Below the pieces are notes generated by a model that ran no database searches, was not told the DNA's origin, and saw only the letters and a program-made list of their open reading frames with translations. The translations under genes were made by a program, and so were the position numbers. From the NCBI RefSeq assembly GCF_029227915.1, contig NC_079879.1, positions 24,320,501 through 24,384,500 on the forward strand: 64,000 nucleotides of DNA, in the 5' to 3' direction. Positions 21,991 to 33,187 of this stretch are shown here, piece after piece; position 1 is the stretch's first letter, and every line of letters begins with the position of its first letter. Source of the DNA: Hydractinia symbiolongicarpus (lineage: Eukaryota > Cnidaria > Hydrozoa > Anthoathecata > Hydractiniidae).

Positions 21991-22136
21991 ATTCCGAAGT
22001 CACATTATCTTCAGATAACATTTACATTTGTTATCTTAAGATAACTGTATTAATACAAATTCTGAAGTCACATTAACAGAGTTATCTTCAGATAACATTT
22101 GTTATCGTAAGATAACTGTATTCATGTGACTTCGGA
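21991..22136. mobile_element. Palindromic MITE-like unit made of two tandem subunits
   Basis: The ends are inverted copies of TCCGAAGTCACAT (left about 21992, right ATGTGACTTCGGA ending about 22135). The inside is two tandem subunits of about 67 bp, each carrying an AT-rich palindrome around GTTATCTTAAGATAAC or GTTATCGTAAGATAAC. The right end abuts the gypsy segment exactly. Confidence 0.65.
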
Positions 22137-23345
22137 GTGCCATTGCCTGGGCCTGCCAAGCAAACGATATATTTCACCCAGGATTGCCCTAACCTCATTG
22201 TTTCCAACGACCACAAGCCCCTTGTAAGAATTCTTGGGGATCACACTCTAGATGATATATCCAACACACGCATATTCCGGCTCAAACAGCGTACACTACT
22301 ATCTAGCTTTGACATCTACAACCACGTCCCCGGAAGTATCAACGCAGCTGCTGATGCCATCTCCGATTACCCCTTTGCAGAGGCAAAAGTTGTAACTGTC
22401 GCAGATAAATCCGAGCATGCTATGTACTCTTCAATTTGCAGTGAGACATACCGTGTCTCCAACCTCTTGTGGGAGCTGATCTTAGACAAAACCTCTAACG
22501 ACCCCACCTTATCGTCACTGAGAGGTGCTATCGAAGGAGGCCTGCTGGACAATCCTTCTCACCAGATTTACGACAATCTGACTACTGGCAATGTTGTGAC
22601 TCCCTCCATGTTCTTGATGGTGTTGTATTGTTTTGTCATCGTTTTGTGATTCCTCTCAAGCTACGTCTCACAGTCCTAGATATCCTGCATTCAGCTAACC
22701 AAGGCGTTACTGCAATGGAATCCCGTGCTCGAACCGTTGTTTTTTGGCCAGGTATGACAAAGGACATTGATTCAAAGCGTAAAAAGTGCACGACCTACAA
22801 CCGCAATGCTCCGTCACACATACTCTGCTACAGCAAGCCTACATTCCTTCAATACTACTCGAGTCCACCTTCGCTGATTATTTTTCTCATTCGAGTTTTC
22901 ACTACCCTCTTGCTGGTTATGTAGTGTATAGAGCATCTAATGGCACCTTTACAGCTGGATCGAAAGGATTGATAACAGTACTGCGATCTCTTGGTGTACC
23001 GCAGGAGCTTTCAAGTGACGGTGGTTCTGAATTCACATCTCGTGAGACAAAGTTGTTTTTACAGTGGTTGGGTGTCAACCATCGTATGTCACCAGTATAC
23101 TTTCCTCAGTCGAATGGAAGGGCTGAGGTAGCAGTAAAAAAACGCAAACGTCTACTTATGGAGAACATTTCACCCAACGGACCACTCGACAACGACCGTT
23201 TCTTACGAACCATCAAGTCTGAAAAACACCCGATTCAGACTGATGTTTTGCCAGCACAGATCAACTTTGAGCGGCCACTTCGGGATGCGTTCTCCTGTGT
23301 CAATAGACTTCCTAAGTTTTACAACCCCTCAGTTCGACCAATTTA
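22137..23345 (+). pseudogene. Broken Ty3/gypsy retroelement: RNase H and integrase
   Basis: Three overlapping frames (22137-22649, 22628-22924, 22786-23346) carry consecutive pol parts. First comes an RNase H tail (SNDHKPLVRILGD; RLKQRTL; GSINAAADAISDYP). Next is an integrase-type zinc-binding region (HSANQGVTAMESRA; VFWPGM), and last an integrase core with an early Asp (FADYFSH), SSDGGSEFTS and SNGRAE. The spacing between the second Asp and the Glu is 35 residues, the family D,D-35-E rule. At least two frame changes and a stop near 23345 break it. Reverse transcriptase, gag and LTRs are not in the window, so this is a truncated, inactive copy. It is described only as a genomic relic. Confidence 0.82.
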
Positions 23346-25094
23346 GCGTCATGCGTGGAAAAGAGGCAATGCGCATCAGATTCTCACGATATTCTGAACA
23401 TATTGCGTACATGCGTACATGCCTTCATTGCGTACATGTTGGTCATTCTAAATTAGACTAAACTCTACGAAATGGGATAGATCAGAAACTATTGTCGATG
23501 TTAAGAACAATTATTAGAACTGCTGAAAAGTACATGGATCTGGCTCAGTTTTAAGATCACCTTTTCTCAAAAGGTTACACATGTTGACCCGATTGCTATG
23601 GTTGTATATGTAATTCTTGTTATCCTACTGTGATAGATATTGGAGGTAACTTATAGGTTGCGAGACACCATTACCATAACGGTGACTTATGCAGATGAAC
23701 TTTTCGACACTAAATTCGATTAAAAACTTTTTTTTTGGTGGGAGAATTTTTGTAGACTTGATAGAAAATTAGAGTACTACCCAGAAGCAAGCAATTCTTA
23801 GCTCATAGTTAAACAAAAATTATATTACAAAGTGGTGTATCTGTGTAACAAACTGTAAAAGACACTTGAATATTCCTTCTTCAGCTTTTATTCTAAAAGT
23901 TCCACTGTGATTGCGTTAACTAATTTGTCTGTTTCGTATCTCTGTAAGGTCGGACAACCTTGGCTGTCCATATTGAGAGGACGATGAACAAAGGTCTTCA
24001 GTCTTTTTCCGATTTTAATGTCTTTAAAAAAATAGCTTCAGTTCCTTTGGAAATATTTAACGATGTTATTATCGTTTTCCTAAAGAGTAGATAGACTTTG
24101 GAGTGTCGTCTAAAACATAGTCACAAACTATATTTATCCAAGCCATTAAAAGGTTGTTGGATCCTTTGGAGGTTTTTTTGTGTACTTTTCTGATTCGTGC
24201 ATTTTAGACAAAGTATGGAAGACTTAGCTTTTCTTGTGTTTCTCTAAACTTTGATTTTTATTTTAACTTTCTCGTTTTACTTCTTTAACCCCATTAGGTA
24301 TGGCTTTTTTTTATCTTTGTAGCTATGAGGGGGGGGGGGGGGAAGAGGGCATTATGCCAACCCCCCTTCCCTCCTAAAGATCTCAGGCTCTGTTAATGGT
24401 TGTCGCACGAAACTTGGTGCAATAAAACTTCAATTCAATACGAAAAATTTAAACCGAAAAAAGTTATTTTTATCACGTGAATAATCTGTAACCTCATTTT
24501 CCTCATCCTTTTCTCATTCAAATTTAGCTTTTTTCTTATTTGGTTTGAAATGAGTACTGTTTTGGAAAAACGTATTTGCTTGAAGTTGTAATGTAATTAC
24601 AATGGCTTAATCAATATGGATAGCTGGTAGTAGTATATATTTTTAGATTTTATAGTTGGAAGAAAGTAGTTTTTGATCAGTAAAAATATAATGCAGATGA
24701 CCTTGCCTGTTTCAAAAAGTTCTCAAAAAAGAAAATCAAGTGTTTATTTTGAAGAATTTAATAATGACCAGTATTTATTCAATCTGGCAATTCCGGTCTG
24801 TAAATTACACTAATTCTGGTCTGCAGAATAGACTTATCAAGCATGCAATAGTCTAAAAATAATAAAATAAACAATCACAGTAAATGTAGTGTAAAATGTG
24901 TAGATTTTAGCTTTAAAATATTAATATAAAAAATTATTTATGAAATAATTTCCCCCTATTAATGAAAACTATGAAATTATTGGAATTTTTTTTAAAATGT
25001 TAGGAAAAGCTGTGTGATTTATGAATTACGTTTTCGCAGATGAACAAGTAGAGTTACTTAGTGATGTATCATTCTAAAGATAATTCAACGGTAC
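23346..25094. other. Gene-free interval with a G14 run
   Basis: No supportable exons. A homopolymer of 14 G lies at 24329-24342. The region separates the gypsy relic from the first receptor gene, and because that gene is on the minus strand, its 3' flank lies here. Confidence 0.4.
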
Positions 25095-25941
25095 TTAGAA
25101 TAAAGCTCTCACTTCTTTTCTGAATTTACAATTCGTCAAGAAATAAATAAACGGGTTTAAGCAAGAATTCGATTGGGATAAGGTTATGAGAAATATATAA
25201 CAGTTTTGAAGTGCTGTTTGAAAGTTCAATGCAACTTAGGAAAAAGATGGGAAGTGAGCAAGATAGGTGACAAATAATTAACACCAGTACAGTTTTTTCT
25301 GATCTATGATGCCACGAATCGCTTCGGTTTTTTCCTGATTGGTTTCTTTGTACTACCGTCGATCCGTACCTCTCCATAACTTGCTTTTGTTTTCTAATAC
25401 TTTTAGCAATGGAGTAATAACAATATACCAAGCAGGTAACTGAAGCAATGAAAACTGTGCTCGTTATAAGTCGATAGGGTATTGTACCTGCGAATCGTAT
25501 AAAGGGTAGCGAAGCAGGGCATAACCATGAAAATAGAATTAACAATCTAGATTTTCTTTCGGACATTCGACGATTATTATTGTTCAATTTATTTAATGAA
25601 ATAAATCTATTATATGCGATAACGGCTAATATCAAATATGATGATCCGACAAAAAACACCAGTAAATGCCGTCGAACCAAATCAACGCTACAGTCCAGCC
25701 GTGTTTTTTCGTATAACAGCTGCCAGGCTGTTAATGGTCCTTGTATAATCCCAGTCAATGTATCTGATATTACTAATGAAATTAAAAATTTATAGGATTT
25801 TTTTATTGACATCTTTTTCCATATAATTGCGAAAATAATCACGTTAGCAACTGTTGCTACCAGAGATAGCAGTATGAACACACCACTGAAGATAGTAGTC
25901 ACTGGTGGTTGCAGTAATAATAATCTTGTCTTGCAGTTCAT
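25095..25941 (-). pseudogene. Class A GPCR (receptor A), frameshifted in TM7
   Basis: Single-exon receptor starting MNCKTRLL at 25941. Visible features: TM1 with N33 (VANVIIF); TM2 with D60 (VISD); TM3 with C84 and NRF at 111-113 in place of DRY; TM4 SWLCPASLPF; a short second extracellular loop; TM5; and TM6 ICHLSCSLPIFF. The primary frame ends at 25126 as FLLKPVYLF, which does not match TM7. The adjacent frame reads NSCLNPFIYF and then a basic helix-8 segment ending at 25095-25097, which matches the paralogues. A frame change near 25190-25200 therefore disrupts TM7. It could be a real pseudogene or an assembly error in the ATATATTT run. It belongs to subfamily 1 with receptors B and D. Confidence 0.85.
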
Positions 25942-26475
25942 TTGTGCGAATTATTTTATGACGACAGTACGTTATTTGGCAGGTTCAAGAAGAATGAAAC
26001 GTAATTCTTCTTTAAATTTTTCTTGCATGGAAAACCTAACTTCTACTCAAGTTTACTTGAAGTAATTAGTCTTATACTTTTAAACGTAAAATTTAACAAC
26101 TTTTTTATTTCGTAATAAGATCAGGAAGAAGTCCTATTGACCCTGAGTTTTTATGACGTGTAATAAACAAAATGTTAGTCAAAAAATCGTCGTTATGGCA
26201 ATTTATTATTTCCGCAAATGGAATAATAACTAGTGGGCAACAAACTCACACAATACACAGTTACAATCTCACCGAGCCTGCCGGGATTTATTTTCGTGCG
26301 TCTTATATTGAATCCGTGCCACAAAGTAACGAAGTTAAGTCAAAGAACTGTTATGTTACTGTTCGTTTGTCATGGCCAGTAATTCAAGTTGTGAGCCAGT
26401 TTTGCTTAGCAAGCTTACGTTAAATGATTTCAAGTTATGGAGTCATATGGCACTCACAAAATTTCTCTCCATATA
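25942..26475. other. Upstream flank of receptor A
   Basis: No exon or repeat is recognised. As the 5' side of the minus-strand receptor it would hold its promoter or 5' UTR exon. Confidence 0.3.
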
Positions 26476-26801
26476 CCTTTTTGAATGTTTACATTTTCTG
26501 CGATAAGCCCTTTCGGCTTTAACAATTGCGTGGCAGGCAAAAAAGATGCAGGCGCTAGGTGAATTGAGGTTTTTTTTAGTCTGCATTTCGAGCGAAGGTA
26601 TCATTACGACTTTATATAATATATGTCAATCAGAAGTTATCAATTTACACTTGATAATAGTTTAAAGCCTCGAAAATATTTCCGTAGAAAGAAATGGGCT
26701 GAAAAAGACATTTCTTCAGCAAGCTTTCGCATCTTTCTGCCTGCCACGCAGTTGTTAGAGCCAGAAGGGCTTACCGCGAAAAATATAAACATTCAAAAAG
26801 G
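26476..26801. mobile_element. Foldback (snap-back) element with 73-bp arms
   Basis: 26476-26549 is the reverse complement, with scattered mismatches, of 26729-26801. Shared blocks include GCGTGGCAGGCA and CCTTTTTGAATGTTTA. The spacer is about 180 bp. The open frame at 26623-26934 runs through the right arm and is explained by this structure. Confidence 0.78.
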
Positions 26802-27509
26802 TCTATACGAAAAAAACAAGTTGTTGGAAGTAATGAAGAGCTTGCAGCGAGGTACAAAGAACAAACTACTAACTGCATGGATAATTTTATTGGTTAAATT
26901 TTTGGAAAACAATATCCTGGCTAAGGTTAAATAACATATAGAGGATAATTTTAACATTTATTTAGGTTGTATAATTGAGCTAGCTAGCTAGTTATAAATA
27001 GCTTAACTACTTATATATTAAAAAAGTTTGCTAGATATCTTTTGCAACTCTAAGTCAGTTAACAGTGCATGAATAGACAGTCATTCACTAGCATAGCAGT
27101 ATTTTTTTAATTTTTTTTTTTTTACTAGGGCATTTGCAGCTTATGAGGAATGTTGTGATGTTTTGTCTGACTGTGAACATACAGAAAGATGTTTATTATT
27201 AGAGTACCAAATCCCTTAGAAGTACAGACAGGTTGGCTAGGTAAAATAATGGAACGCTGACGTGACATCACCTGAGCATTACAGATAGCTCTGCATATTT
27301 TTCCACAGTCATCAACAAAGACGATATAGTACATCGCATTTTGTGTGAGTACAAAAAGGGGAAAGCATACCGATATTTCACAAATAGTTTTATAAAAGAA
27401 GCCATGTTTTATCCATTAGATACAAATAACAAAGTCTGTTTGCACTAAACAAAATATGTACCGATTCGAAGGCTTCGGTCTAAATGTACAGTGTTTAGGC
27501 AATTGTTGA

Positions 27510-28148
27510 AAAAAAAGGCAATGAGGAGCCTGGTAGAAAAATTATCAGTGCATACTGCACTTGCACCGCTGGTTTACTTGGCAGTTGCAACCATGTCGTA
27601 GGAATGCTTTTTAGGATTGAAGCTGCAGTGTTGACCGGGAATGACTAAAGTTTCATGCACTAGCGAGCTAGCAAAATTGAATGTATCAAAACAAAAAAAA
27701 AGTTGAAACTGGAAAATTATCAAACTTCCTATTTAAACAAGATAAATACAACAAAAAAACAACAACAGAAACTATATCAAAACGAAACATCAAGTTAAAA
27801 AACAAAATGACATTTATGACAATGTCTAACAAATTACAAATGGAAGTACAAAATACTGAAAAAACATGTGAAAAATTATACTGTGTATTAAAACCTGAAA
27901 TTCCAAAGAGAATTTTAACAGAACTAATGGAACAAAAAAAATATGTTGTAGACACAAAGACAAAATGTGATGTAAAATCTTTGTCAAAATTAGCAGACGA
28001 ATTTAAACTATCTGATAAATATTTACCTTCATCGCCACAAATAGAGAACGCGAATATTTTTACAGAATTTTGTATGATGTCAGAAAGTCAAATTAACACT
28101 ATTTACAGGGAAACTGCAGCACAGTCAATTATTGCCATCAAATTTTGA
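27510..28148 (+). pseudogene. SWIM zinc-finger/YqaJ-type mobile-element gene fragment, frameshifted
   Basis: 27541-27640 encodes IISAYCTCTAGLLGSCNHVV, the CxC...CxH SWIM zinc-finger pattern. After a stop and frame change near 27645, CTSELAKLNV and a lysine-rich linker follow. The long frame 27681-28148 ends SESQINTIYRETAAQS, resembling the start of a YqaJ-type exonuclease domain. The order SWIM then YqaJ is common in multicopy elements of cnidarian and other invertebrate genomes (from memory). The nuclease domain itself is lost where an antisense transposase fragment begins at 28125. Confidence 0.62.
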
Positions 28149-28361
28149 AATCTGTGAAATTGACAAGGTGTAAGCATAAGTTGTACCAGGGTCAGGAACA
28201 TAAAACATTGATTTTAAGACCTCAGCACTTGTTCGTAACCAAGAATGAAATTTTTTTGACACCAATTCAAGAGATATATTAAATCGGTGAGCTATATCTT
28301 TATTAAGTAGGCCAAGACAAAGCTTTAACAATATCAATAAAAATTCATCTTTGGAATGCAA
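28125..28361 (-). pseudogene. ISL2EU/DDE_4-type transposase fragment (HTH_Tnp_4-like)
   Basis: A 78-codon frame with SKDEFLLILLKLCLGLL followed by KDIAHRFNISLELVSKKFHSW, the helix-turn-helix pattern that precedes the catalytic domain in THAP/ISL2EU-type transposases. It ends with no DDE region. It meets the SWIM/YqaJ fragment tail to tail at about 28125-28148, so one element inserted into or deleted part of the other. It is the same class as the relic at 16436-17308. Confidence 0.66.
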
Positions 28362-30584
28362 CTTCCAAATTTTGTAGGTGTACCGTTAAACTTTTTTTTC
28401 ACTGGATCAGAACATTATATCTTCTGAACATATGGTCATATAAAATCATGAAGGATATTAAATACTTCAATTGACTTGAGATTGGTAAAAAAAATTACAT
28501 AATTTTAAGTGAGGAAAGTTTTATAAAATGGAGTAACACTTGGCTTTTTCTGTGATATAACATATTTTGTTTTCTTTGGCTTTGTTATATTCAGTAAAAA
28601 ATTATTCATGATAAGAAGCAAGGAGATCGATAATATATATATAACTATATTTTGAAAATTGATGCCATCAGATCTTTTGGTGGCAGTATTATTTATTTTT
28701 TCTTCAGGACAGCCGTATGGTAGTTTATTTTTCATATCTTTGATACTTAATATGTTAGGTTGAATAGGAGTTGAAGTAAGAAGTTTATTATTTATAAAAG
28801 ATAGCTGATTATTTATTGTTGAATGTTGTGGCGTAACCATATTTATTGATGATTTGATTGATTGATTTGTTGATGAAGTGTGGATAGATATAATTGGATT
28901 TCCTTCCCCACAGAAAACAATGCAGCCCTTAAAATTAGCGTCGGTATTCGGCACTGCCTACGTAAAATACAAAGATACCGTAGTTGCGTCGGCAAACAAA
29001 TTGCCGGCCTAATTTTGTTGTGAATTTTCTTTAAATAACAATAATTTCGGTTTAGTTTGAGCTCATTGCGAGTATAAAATAACTACATTCGATTTTCAGT
29101 AAGTTAGGCCATTAGGCTGGACTTAAGCACCACCAAAATCTCAAATCTTATGAATGCCACGATTAAAAATGGTCAGTGTTATTACGAAGAACGTAAGTCG
29201 GCCCCTTTCCTTCATGCTGACTCTCTTATACTCGGCTGATGCATTACACTGAGACTCAAAAAAAAAGACGGAAGACCATTTGAAACCATACCACAAGTCG
29301 GTCCGACCTTCATCATCACAGAGAATACTGCGAGAATAGTATGCAAGTTAAATACAGCCAGAACATGGGAGAGGTTAGGTGTCCTTTACCTTAATACAGC
29401 TTTCGGATGAATGTTCTCGTAATGTAATACTAAAGAAAAAACATATTAAATAAAGTTTAATCTTTTTAAAAAAGGGAAAGAGAAACCAAATATGTCTAGT
29501 AATAATAATCGAAAAGATTGTATATAGTATTAAAAACAAGTCAAGAAGTTCTTTCTCCCACACGACACAGCCGGCAAAAAGTCAGCCCTGCCCTCGGTTT
29601 TGTGAGAAGAGATGTTCTGTGAAAACTGAGTCTCCTGTACAGTTTTGCTTTATGTTAAGCTGTGCTAGTGGCAAGCATTTTGGAAGCATGTCACCGGCGA
29701 CTTCTGCGATATACAACCTAATGATGCCCTAACCTAATGACTTCATCTTGAAACATAAAAAGCCAGTTGGCAGTGAACTATTAAACTAACGAATTTCACC
29801 ATCAGGAAGGTATGCCAATTTCCATTTGTGCATTTCCATTTGTCATCGTCTTAGGAGATTGATGCATCGAAATTATGAGAGGTCTAGCTCTAATAAAAGG
29901 TGAATGACGAAAGTTTTTGCCAGCTGAAAAATTTCACTACAAAAAAAATTGCCATGTATATTGTGATCCAAAACAGAGGAAATACAATAATTGCAGGCGA
30001 AGCAGCAGACAAGACGTTTAAATGGACTTTAGAACTTGTGTAGCAGCTTGCATTGATTTCCTTGTTGGTGTTTCAAACGTTTTGAGAGTTTCCTTCGTTT
30101 TGTAAAAAATATGTCAATATGTTCTGTATTAGGCGATTTTTTCACAAATAAACAACACCTTGGATTTAAAATAACAAATGTTGATTTGATTTCGCTTGTT
30201 TGTTCACATCTTGCATTCGCCAGAACTGGTAATAAAAAATCAAAAGAAAATGTTGACGATGTTGTAGTTTTGTTCAAAATTCCCAGCGCAGGAAAAAAAA
30301 GAGCTTCGAAAAAGATGGTCACCTAACATTAGAAGAACTGGTCCCTTGCCTAAGGATTCAGGATTTTATATATGTTCCACATACTTTGAGCTAGACTGGT
30401 ATGAAAGAGATCTTCAGGCAATTACCTGATTTACGTAAATCATTTGATTTTGTATGTATCGACCAAACACTTTTGTTTATCAAAATAAAAAGATACAAGC
30501 TCTGTATAAACTTCGTCGTGTTCGTAACCAACAATTACATACCAAGCCAATAAAAATTATATTTTACACAATGATAATTCTTTC
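28362..30584. other. Interval without recognised genes
   Basis: A 149-codon minus frame (28505-28954) and a 71-codon plus frame (30111-30326) are open but show no domain I recognise, and neither has clear splice signals in context. The sequence is A+T-rich and otherwise unremarkable. Confidence 0.35.
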
Positions 30585-30857
30585 TTTAACATTAATGATT
30601 TCCTAATAACTTCGTCTCGTTAATTCATTTTTTTTCAAACTTACTTTGACTTTCAAGTTCAAAAATTATGCACCTCACAACAAGTAAATGTTTTTCTTCG
30701 TCGCATGCATGTCTTGACAGACGGGGGTAATGACGACAATTCGAAAATATCTATGGTCTTTAGAGTATTTACATTAATGATTTCCTAATAACTTCGTTTC
30801 GTTAATTCATTTTTTTTCAAACTTACTTTGACTTTCAAATTTAAAAATTATGTGCCT
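30585..30857. repeat. Direct duplication of about 90 bp
   Basis: 30585-30675 and 30768-30857 are near-identical direct copies; shared blocks include ATTAATGATTTCCTAATAAC and ACTTACTTTGACTTTC. The offset is about 182 bp. It looks like a local segmental duplication. Confidence 0.8.
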
Positions 30858-32110
30858 GTAGTTACAACATCTAATTGTTCTCATCTAATTGTTCTTGTCT
30901 TTCAAGCAAACATAAATTAAAAGGGTGATTAAATCTGTAAAAATTGGAAAAAGTTATGTTTAGGAAAAATGATGACACCAGCGTTAACGTTTAGCTGTCA
31001 ATTCATTACTTTTATTTTGGTTAGTTACCGTGCTAAGTTTCATAGTCCTTTCCCTTTCCTGGATATAACTATTATAGCTTTGAAAAGGCGCCGAAATAAA
31101 CATATTTGCTAATAGTATTTGGTTTTTTGCAAGTATTATAAGCCTATTCAGGCTTAGAAATGGGTAGTTCTTAAGCATATGTTAAGCCAGGTCAGCCTTG
31201 GCAAATCATTCTAATGTATGCTTTTCTTATTTTACTTTATTGGTATTTTAATTATACACAGAATTTTCTAATTTCTTTGACACAATAAGACTTATTTATC
31301 ACCACAATATTGTCTGAAATTTACTTGTGTATTTTTATCTTTTTGTTGATGTTGTTATATATTGTTTTGCGTTGTGTTGGTTGGAAAATAAAACGATCTT
31401 CTTTAAAATATGCACATTCAAACACGCACAAACTTATCAGCATGTACCATGAAGCTGTAAAATCATTGAGAAACCAAAAAATATTTTGAACCCTTAAAGT
31501 GTAATACTGTGCGCTTGGACGTAACAAAGCACAAAAAGTGCGCAGCATGACCTTAAAGCATAAAAAAAAAACACCGGAGACGGAGCACAAATAAGTTAGC
31601 CATGCTCTTTTATGAGAAATCGATCCGCTACCGTTTTCATGTTTGAGGAATGAGTTGTTGCACGCGCGAGATGACAAAATAACAAACAGAACAGTTGTTT
31701 TACCATAGTTGTAAGTGAAACGTATTTCGTATATACAAATACAGTATATACATCGTGTGAAAATTGAGTCAGGAGAAACCTCCATGCATTCCAGTCTGAA
31801 AATTATAAAACCAAACACAAACAAAGGCTTTTTTAAAACAACAGCTTTTTAGGAAAGGATTGAAAACACGGCTCTGCATGAATGAAAATCAAGCGTAATA
31901 TAATTAATACCCAAATCATGGCAGTGAATATTTTAGGCACTTGTACACTTAGGCACCTGTTAGTACTATCTAACTAATGTTAACCTAGTTGTTCACTCGT
32001 ATTTCGTAAAGCTACCATTTTAAAAACAAGATACTTTTTTCTAAAAAATTATATTACGAAAATTCTATAAAAATATATACAATTTAACTTGCTCGTATAT
32101 TTCGCTTTAG
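30858..32110. other. Gene-poor 3' flank of receptor B
   Basis: The longest frame (31321-31824, minus, 167 codons) has biased composition and no domain, so I do not call it. No bounded repeat was seen. Confidence 0.35.
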
Positions 32111-33187
32111 TTAAACAATTTGTATATTTTTCGGTGTTACGATTTCATCTTTGTCTTCGCTATTGTAATCGTACATGAGAATACCAGCACCGTGGTAACT
32201 GGACAGCAACGTGCGATGTTTCCTCAATGGTACCTCTCTCTTAAGAATACGGCTGTCGACTTTGCTGGATTTTCTATGCAGCATTTTTTTCACGCATTTC
32301 GTAAAACTTGAATTTTTAAAGAAATATATAACCGGATTGCAACATGAGCTCATTTGGTACATTGTAACGGCGCATAAATACATCACATGCTCGACGTAAT
32401 GGTTCAAACCGTGAAAAAAAGCATCTGTAAGATTCGCCAAAGTCCAGACAAACATAGGTACTGTGCATATTAAATGCGCAAGGATCAAAGTTAATGTTAC
32501 ATTTTCAAGCTTTTGACGTTTAAATGTACTTTTTTCGTTTAAGATGGTTGTGGGTCCTCTTAGTTTCTGAAGAGTTATTGAGTTTTTCTTGTGGCTTTGC
32601 ATAACACTTTCCTGTTTTTTAACAACCCGTATTAAACAAAAATAACTAAGTATTAGTATAACTGTAGCAGACATGAAAACAACGTTAGCCAAACAAAGGT
32701 ATACAAACTTACCACCAAACTTTAAAATTGGTACAAGCGCAGGACATATCCATGAGAACGTGATTAGAAAGACATATTTTCGTGTTGTCATGTACTGTTT
32801 GTAATTCTTCAATTTAGTTAATAAAATATAACGGTCATATGCTATTAAAGCCAACTTGATATTTGATGAACCAACGAACAGTACCATTAGGTAACCTCTA
32901 GCCATATCAGCGTAGCAATTTAATCTAATGTTTTGGTCAAATAACTGCCAAGCAGTTAAAGGTCCTAAAATGATACCAATTAACAGATCAGAAGCAGCTA
33001 GTGATTGTAAAAACTCATAAGATTTTGTTTTCGAACATTCTCTTCTTAAGATCGCTATTGCGATTATGTTCATGACTGTGGCGGTAAAAGATTGAATAAT
33101 AAATATGGAACCAAATATGTTCGTCAATGGTTTTTCAAGTAATGCCATTCGTGGATCACAATGCATGGTACTTGTATCTTCGTGCAC
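32111..33187 (-). CDS. Class A (rhodopsin-like) orphan GPCR, receptor B
   Basis: 358 residues, one exon. The alternative start at 33166 (MHCDPRM) aligns better with the paralogues' M-x-C-x-x-R-(M/L) start. Seven TM segments are visible: N40 in TM1, D67 in TM2, C91 before TM3, DRY 118-120, W146 in TM4 (SWICPALVP), P244 in TM6 (ICTVPMFVW) and NPVIY 284-288 in TM7. A basic helix 8 follows. Its C-terminal tail of about 60 residues is much longer than in the other members and ends acidic (DYNSEDKDE). No retinal lysine occurs at the TM7 opsin position (Q instead), so it is not an opsin. Ligand unknown. Predicted plasma-membrane signalling through G proteins. Confidence 0.9.
   Translation of the reverse strand: MHEDTSTMHCDPRMALLEKPLTNIFGSIFIIQSFTATVMNIIAIAILRRECSKTKSYEFLQSLAASDLLIGIILGPLTAWQLFDQNIRLNCYADMARGYLMVLFVGSSNIKLALIAYDRYILLTKLKNYKQYMTTRKYVFLITFSWICPALVPILKFGGKFVYLCLANVVFMSATVILILSYFCLIRVVKKQESVMQSHKKNSITLQKLRGPTTILNEKSTFKRQKLENVTLTLILAHLICTVPMFVWTLANLTDAFFHGLNHYVEHVMYLCAVTMYQMSSCCNPVIYFFKNSSFTKCVKKMLHRKSSKVDSRILKREVPLRKHRTLLSSYHGAGILMYDYNSEDKDEIVTPKNIQIV

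Noticed and set aside
26623-26934. 103-codon plus frame
   Set aside because: It spans the right arm of the 26476-26801 foldback and is explained by it.
28505-28954. 149-codon minus-strand frame with one hydrophobic segment
   Set aside because: No recognisable family, start only at a GTG, and it lies among transposon fragments.
31321-31824. 167-codon minus-strand frame
   Set aside because: No domain, no splice context, biased composition; it may be chance in A+T-rich DNA.
32211-32399. Plus-strand frames within receptor B
   Set aside because: Shadows of the minus-strand receptor coding sequence.
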